DNA of 20,188 nucleotides, from contig JAVXAG010000020.1 in NCBI GenBank assembly GCA_036660615.1, positions 1-20,188 on the forward strand. The letters run 5' to 3'. The notes under the pieces were generated by a model that saw nothing but the letters and a program-made list of their open reading frames with translations, was not told the origin of the DNA and searched no databases. Position 1 is the stretch's first letter. Every line of letters starts with the position of its first letter. Source of the DNA: JAVXAG01 sp036660615 (lineage in GTDB: Bacteria > Bacillota > Clostridia > Peptostreptococcales > Anaerovoracaceae). The position numbers and the translations under genes are program-made. This document shows, one piece after another, positions 15,701 through 20,188 of this stretch.

Positions 15701-16181
15701 TTTTTTCCTCGTATTTTTTGTATATCAAATAAAGATCTTCCATCTTCTTTTTTAGATAATTGTCATTTTCTACGTTATCTATAAGTTCTTTTAGGTCGTC
15801 AGCATTACCGTTATACTGCTTCATTTCTGAAATAAAATTGTTTACAAGTTCGATAAAAGAATTCTTTTCTTCAAGTCCTCTGTATACTTTTAGATTTTCT
15901 TTTTCTGCTCTAGCTATCTGAGAAAGCAGCATATGTCTGCCGTATTTGTCTATGAAAGTAGTCTTGCCACCGCCTAATTCTAATAAAAGTCTTCGCCCTA
16001 GTCTTGACATACTGATAATTTCAACATCAATTAGCCCCTTGACCTTTAGATGTTTTATTGCTTGCCTTTCGGCCTCCAACGTGTATTGGTCTGGGACGAT
16101 AATAAGTGTATGACCATTTACATTGTCATACATAAATTTTTCTTTATCAACATTTTCTCTTCCATAATAAATATTTAGCAT
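12761..16181 (-). CDS. addB: AddB, ATP-dependent helicase/nuclease subunit B
   Basis: Partner of AddA in the AddAB (RexAB) complex that resects double-strand breaks and recognises Chi. After removal of the 100 N and one copy of the 36-base duplicate around it, the gene encodes 1094 residues without frameshift. The helicase-like N-terminus retains LIIVPDQYTLEAERQAI, but the Walker A position reads GRENVDKE instead of GRxGxGK(T/S). The C-terminal RecB-type nuclease shows GKIDRLD (D901) and IIDYKSG (D915, K917). The four iron-sulfur cysteines are present: C752 (SKCPF), then C1071, C1074 and C1080 in CTFCGYNGIC. The frame is open from 16238, but GGGGAG nine bases before the ATG at 16181 sets the start. 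It follows the HAD gene by 22 bases. addA is not adjacent: a tRNA follows. Confidence 0.93.
12837..12936. other. Assembly gap of 100 N inside addB (artefactual)
   Basis: The 36 bases before the gap (12801-12836) are identical to the 36 after it (12937-12972). Merging them gives an uninterrupted addB of 3285 bases including the stop. The gap therefore appears to be an unmerged contig overlap rather than missing sequence. Confidence 0.92.
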
Positions 16182-16203
16182 TAGACATCTCTCCCCTTGG
16201 TTA

Positions 16204-16845
16204 CTAAATAATATCGAACAATTCCCTCGCGTTTTCAATTATATATTCGGGTTTATCAGGTCCAATTTTGTCCTGCTCCGTCACTGCAATTGCCCAACCC
16301 ACAAGGACTGCCTCAACATTGGCATTGTGGGCACACAAAATATCAAACATACTGTCGCCAATCATTATGGCTTCTTCTGGTTTTATCCCAAAGTTTTTTA
16401 GTGAAATGTTTACAGGCTCTGGATCCGGCTTGTGTTTTGTCGTATCGTCACACGAAACAATGTTATCCACGTATTTTTCCAAACCGAATTTTGCAAGGCC
16501 TTTTATAGTTGTATCTCTAGTTCTTGAGGTAACAATTCCTATTCTGTAATTTTTTTCTTTTAGCTCCTGAAAAAGCTCTTTCATACCATCAAAAAGAGAA
16601 ATTGCTTGATCAAAATGACTTTTTTGATAATCTCTATATATCTCTGTGGTTTCCTTAGAATCGATTTCCGGAAAGGCCTTTTCCATACTTATCCAAAGTG
16701 GTTCGCCAAAAGTAGCCACGATTTCATCTACTGGATGTTCCTTGCCTTCTATGGTTTTGTATGTATGTTGCCACGACTGAATTACCACGTCATTAGTGTT
16801 AACTACGGTTCCGTCAAAGTCAAATATTATTGTGTTTTTCTTCAT
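16204..16845 (-). CDS. HAD-superfamily phosphatase (PpaX/Gph-like)
   Basis: A 213-residue haloacid dehalogenase-type phosphohydrolase of subfamily IA. Motif I is FDFDGTVVNT with nucleophile D9 and acid/base D11. Motif II is VTSR (T106/S107). Motif III is the lysine in KHKPDP (K139). Motif IV is IGDSMFDI (D164). The alpha-helical cap lies at about 16-80. The closest well-known relatives are pyrophosphatase PpaX and phosphoglycolate phosphatase. The substrate cannot be fixed from sequence. In this position, next to addB, removal of phosphoglycolate from DNA repair would be a plausible but unproven role. Only a weak AAGAGA precedes the ATG. It is 33 bases after tex and 22 before addB, so co-transcription is likely. 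Confidence 0.9.
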   Translation of the reverse strand: MKKNTIIFDFDGTVVNTNDVVIQSWQHTYKTIEGKEHPVDEIVATFGEPLWISMEKAFPEIDSKETTEIYRDYQKSHFDQAISLFDGMKELFQELKEKNYRIGIVTSRTRDTTIKGLAKFGLEKYVDNIVSCDDTTKHKPDPEPVNISLKNFGIKPEEAIMIGDSMFDILCAHNANVEAVLVGWAIAVTEQDKIGPDKPEYIIENARELFDII

Positions 16846-16878
16846 TTTATCTCTTTTCTATGTGTAAACTTTGGATTG

Positions 16879-19053
16879 TTAAAATTTCATTGTCAATGCC
16901 ACTTTTTTCTTGTCATAATCTATACTTAGTATTTTTACTTTTACTGTATCTCCCACAGAAACTACGTCCATTGGGTGCTTTATGAACTTATCGCTTAATT
17001 GCGATATATGTACCATTCCATCGTTTTTGACTCCGATATCTACAAAAGCTCCAAAATCCACCACGTTTCTTACTGTTCCTGTCATTTCCATATCCACTTT
17101 TAGATCCTCAAATGACCTGACGTCATTTCTAAAAATCACTGGAGGCGCATCTTCACGAGGGTCTCTCGCTGGTTTTTTCATTTCCAAAATAATGTCGTTT
17201 AAAGTCATTTCGCCAATGCCAATGTCCTCTGCCATTTTCTTTATACTGTCGGAAAGTTTCATTCCTGGATATGCTGCCCATATTTTTTCGTCAAGTTCCT
17301 TGACTCCGCCTTTTGTAATTTCCTCTTTGGAAACTCCAATTTTCTTCATCATATCCTCTGCTGCCTTGTAGGACTCAGGGTGGACAGATGTGCTGTCTAG
17401 TGGTTCTTTGCCATCAGCAATTCTCATAAATCCAGCGCACTGGTTGTATGTCTTTGCACCAAGCTTTGCCACCTTCAAAAGTTCTTTTCTCGTGTTAAAC
17501 TGTTCGTGTTCTTCTCTATAAGCAACAATATTTTTTGCTATGCCCATATTAACTCCCGCAATGTACGCAAGCAATGATGGAGAAGCTGTATTTAGGTCAA
17601 CGCCAACTCTGTTTACGCAGTCCTCTACAACGTTGGTAAGTGCAGTATCAAGATATCCTTGGTTTATATCGTGCTGGTACTGTCCAACTCCTATATGTTT
17701 TGGATCTATCTTTACAAGTTCTGCCAGTGGGTCTTGAAGTCTTCTGCCAAGTGACATTGCGCCCCTTGTAGTTACGTCAAGGTCAGGGTATTCTTCTGTC
17801 GCAAGTTTCGATGCGGAATACACAGACGCCCCTGCTTCGTTTACAATTGTATATTGAATATCATAGTTGTTTTTCTTTATAAAATTAGACACGACTTCTT
17901 CTGTCTCTCTGGATGCCGTTCCATTTCCAATGACGATTATATTAGTATTAAACTTCTCCACCATCTTTTTTAGAACTCGTTCTGTTCCTGCTATATCATT
18001 TCTTGGTTCTGTTGGATAAATGGTTGTATACGCTGTAAGTTTGCCTGTTTCGTTTAAGGCTGCCACCTTACATCCTGTTCTGTATCCTGGGTCAATACTA
18101 ATAACTCTTTGCCCTTTTACTGGTGGAACCATCAAAAGTTTTTCTGTATTTCTTGCAAATACTTTTACTGCATCAAGTTCAGCTCTCTCAGTCAAAAGAT
18201 TTCTCATTTCTCTTTCTATGGAAGGTGAAATAAGTCTCTTGTAAGAATCTGCAATTGTGTCAATTAATGTATTATAAAAAATCGACTTTTCGTTTCTGAT
18301 TATTTCTCTTTGGATTATATCCGTCAGATCAGTAGCTGTTACGGTCACCTTTACTTTTAACTTTTTCTCTTTCTCGCCTCTGTTGACTGCCAGAACTCTG
18401 TGGTTTGGCATCTTTGAGATTGGCTCTTGGTGTCCATAGTACATATCATAAACGGTCTTTTCTTCTGGGTCTACTGCTTCCGTTCCAATCAAACCCGTTG
18501 CATAAGTTTTTTCTCTTATTAGCTTTGTGATTTCTGGATCGTCTGCAATCATTTCTGCAATAATATCCATTGCACCGTTTATTGCTTCTTCTACAGTTTC
18601 CACGCCCTTTTCTGGGTTGACAAAATCTGCAGCAACATCTTCTACTGTTCCTGTTTCATTTTGCTGTGCAAAGAAAATAATGGCAAGTGGCTCAAGACCT
18701 TTTTCTTTTGCCTTGGAGGCTCTTGTTGATTTCTTTTGTTTATATGGTTTGTATAAGTCTTCAACTCTCTGCAAAACCTCAGCCTTATCAATTTCTGCTC
18801 TTAGTTCGTCTGTAAGTTTGCCTTGTTCGTCTATTAATCTAATTACTTCTTCTTTTCTGCTTTCTATATTGCGCAAATACAGAAGTCTTTCGTCAATGTC
18901 TCTCAACATTACATCGGAAAGTCCACCTGTTACTTCTTTTCTGTAACGAGCAATAAAAGGTATTGTATTTCCATCATCAATTAAATTTACTGTATCCTCA
19001 ATTTGGGATACTTTAACTTTAAACTCACTTGCTATTTTTTCTATAATGTTCAT
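16879..19053 (-). CDS. tex: Tex family RNA-binding transcription accessory protein
   Basis: A 724-residue protein with the full Tex architecture: N-terminal helical/HTH region (1-200, including GNTIPFIARYRKEVTGGL), a YqgF/RNase H-like domain beginning at VISIDPGYRTGCKVA (about 317-440), helix-hairpin-helix repeats (about 480-560, with VDLNTASPSLL) and a C-terminal S1 domain (655-724, GTVRNVVDFGAFVDIGV). The length equals that of other Gram-positive members. The S1 domain and HhH motifs bind nucleic acid. The family affects transcription and RNA turnover. The start codon overlaps the prfB stop as ATGA and is preceded by AAAGGAAAAG within the prfB end, pointing to translational coupling. Confidence 0.96.
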   Translation of the reverse strand: MNIIEKIASEFKVKVSQIEDTVNLIDDGNTIPFIARYRKEVTGGLSDVMLRDIDERLLYLRNIESRKEEVIRLIDEQGKLTDELRAEIDKAEVLQRVEDLYKPYKQKKSTRASKAKEKGLEPLAIIFFAQQNETGTVEDVAADFVNPEKGVETVEEAINGAMDIIAEMIADDPEITKLIREKTYATGLIGTEAVDPEEKTVYDMYYGHQEPISKMPNHRVLAVNRGEKEKKLKVKVTVTATDLTDIIQREIIRNEKSIFYNTLIDTIADSYKRLISPSIEREMRNLLTERAELDAVKVFARNTEKLLMVPPVKGQRVISIDPGYRTGCKVAALNETGKLTAYTTIYPTEPRNDIAGTERVLKKMVEKFNTNIIVIGNGTASRETEEVVSNFIKKNNYDIQYTIVNEAGASVYSASKLATEEYPDLDVTTRGAMSLGRRLQDPLAELVKIDPKHIGVGQYQHDINQGYLDTALTNVVEDCVNRVGVDLNTASPSLLAYIAGVNMGIAKNIVAYREEHEQFNTRKELLKVAKLGAKTYNQCAGFMRIADGKEPLDSTSVHPESYKAAEDMMKKIGVSKEEITKGGVKELDEKIWAAYPGMKLSDSIKKMAEDIGIGEMTLNDIILEMKKPARDPREDAPPVIFRNDVRSFEDLKVDMEMTGTVRNVVDFGAFVDIGVKNDGMVHISQLSDKFIKHPMDVVSVGDTVKVKILSIDYDKKKVALTMKF

Positions 19054-20154
19054 ATTTTCTTTTCCTTTAACTTCTCATTTATAAAATAATCAATGTCGCC
19101 ATCCATAACGGCATTAACATTACCTACTTCTGCACCTGTTCTATGGTCTTTTACCATAGTATACGGTTGAAATACATACGACCTTATCTGTGAACCCCAG
19201 GTTATCAATGAAAAGTCACCTTTCAGTTCTTTTAAACTTTCTTTATGTTCCCGTTCTTTTAGTTCTGCCAATCTTGAAATCAATATCTTCATTGCGGTTT
19301 CTTTGTTTTGGTGTTGGCTTCGCTCATTTTGGCAGGTCACCACTAAATTTGTTGGGATATGTGTAATTCTTATTGCGGAGTCCGTCTTGTTGACGTGCTG
19401 ACCACCGGCCCCACTACTTCTATATGTGTCAATTCTAAGGTCATCAGGATCAATTTCAACTTCCACTTCATCTTCGATTTCTGGCATTACTTCAAGTGAT
19501 GCAAAGGAAGTTTGACGTTTTCCTGCAGCATTAAAAGGCGAAATTCTTACCAATCTATGAACTCCTTTTTCGTTCTTTAGATATCCGTAAGCATTTTCAC
19601 CTTCTATAATCAAAGTTGCACTTTTTATTCCAGCTTCTGTGTCATCTTGAAGATCAACAACCTGAACCTTATATCCTTTTTTTTCTGACCATCTTGTATA
19701 CATTCTAAGAAGCATTTCCGCCCAGTCCATGGCATCAACGCCACCAGTCCCTGCATGTATTGAAATAATGGCACTGTTATGATCATACTTCTCATTAAGC
19801 AATGTCTTTAGTTTCAATTCTTCCAGCTGCTCGTTAAGTTCCTTAAAACTCTTTACGATACTTTGGGCTTCGTCCTTGTCGTCCATCTCTTCCGCCATTG
19901 GAATAAGCTCCTCAATATCATCAAATCCTCTTTCCAAAGCTTTGTATTGGTTCAACGAATTCTCTACAATTTTTTTGGCTTTGAGTATTTTTTGAGCGGC
20001 TTCTGGATTATCCCAAAAGCCGTCTTTCTCTGTTTCTTTATTTGCGTCCTCTAACTTGGTTTCTAATGTTGCCAGGTCAAAGAGACTCACCTACCTCTTT
20101 CAAATTTGCCTTTGATGCTGGCAGGGCTAATTGTATTTCTTCAAGTTCTAACAT
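19050..20154 (-). CDS. prfB: Peptide chain release factor 2, with programmed +1 frameshift
   Basis: Releases finished peptides at UGA and UAA stops. The gene is in two overlapping frames. An ATG at 20154 opens a 25-codon frame (MLELEEIQLALPASK...GESL) that stops at an in-frame TGA (20079-20077). A +1 slip on CTT TGA C continues as D26-L-A-T-L to 19050, giving 367 residues. The anticodon-like SPF falls at 205-207 and the catalytic GGQ at 250-252, the same numbers as in E. coli RF2, which confirms the joined frame. The autoregulatory site is typical: purine-rich GGTGAG three bases before CTTTGAC. The stop overlaps the tex start. Only 34 bases precede the ATG before the window ends. They show no other gene. 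Confidence 0.96.
20076..20090 (-). promoter_or_regulatory. prfB programmed +1 frameshift site
   Basis: On the minus strand GGTGAG, TCT, then CTT TGA C. The slip codon CTT is at 20082-20080 and the in-frame UGA at 20079-20077. The stimulatory Shine-Dalgarno-like element sits at the same spacing as AGGGGG in E. coli prfB. High RF2 terminates at the UGA and lowers its own synthesis. Confidence 0.93.
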
Positions 20155-20188
20155 AAAATTACCTATACTTTCTTTATAGAAACAATGT

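Noticed and set aside
19050..20090. prfB starting at the GTG inside the frameshift region
   Set aside because: The 25-codon upstream frame with CTTTGAC and E. coli-identical motif numbering shows the true start at 20154.

Overview
This is low-GC, Gram-positive-type DNA, most consistent with an anaerobic Clostridia (Lachnospirales/Eubacteriales-like) chromosome. The evidence is AT-rich intergenic DNA, strong AAAGGAG-type ribosome binding sites, a greA-lysS pair, a class II LysS and AsnS, an iron-sulfur AddB rather than RecB/RecC, an ornithine/alanine racemase-family protein and a tRNA with encoded CCA. The genus cannot be named from the sequence alone. Almost everything is housekeeping. No phage, CRISPR, toxin-antitoxin or biosynthetic cluster is visible.

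Layout. A small ywbE-type gene (+, 53-247) converges on asnS (-, 337-1731). Upstream of asnS lies a tandem array of a 126-128 bp palindromic unit (1817-2257), broken by 100 N. The array runs to within one base of the lysS stop. Reading on the minus strand there is a probable operon: fused double acyl-CoA synthetase (8979-5422), ornithine/alanine racemase-family gene (5395-4304), greA (4279-3806) and lysS (3797-2259), possibly reading through the array into asnS. deoD (-, 9833-9126) precedes it with its own near-perfect promoter and terminator. It is divergent from a cytoplasmic L-asparaginase (+, 10009-11040), which converges through a shared terminator on a membrane diguanylate cyclase (-, 12237-11119). 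A 410-base non-coding stretch follows, holding a Fur-box-like palindrome and the terminator of tRNA-Thr(CGT) (-, 12723-12648). The right third is a second minus-strand operon: prfB (with programmed +1 frameshift) - tex - HAD phosphatase - addB, followed by the tRNA.

Points of most interest: (1) the palindromic tandem array between lysS and asnS, whose terminal copy carries a promoter-like sequence facing asnS; (2) two complete adenylating acyl-CoA synthetase modules in one 1185-residue polypeptide, with a Shine-Dalgarno-plus-ATG preserved exactly at the module boundary; (3) a 9-3-9 Fur-box-like palindrome upstream of the diguanylate cyclase; (4) an AddB with a degenerate Walker A motif and no addA next to it; (5) a tRNA-Thr with two stem mismatches. 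The N run inside addB looks like an unmerged 36-base contig overlap: removing it restores the reading frame and the fourth iron-sulfur cysteine. I do not see an obviously new multigene system. The array is the best candidate for something undescribed.
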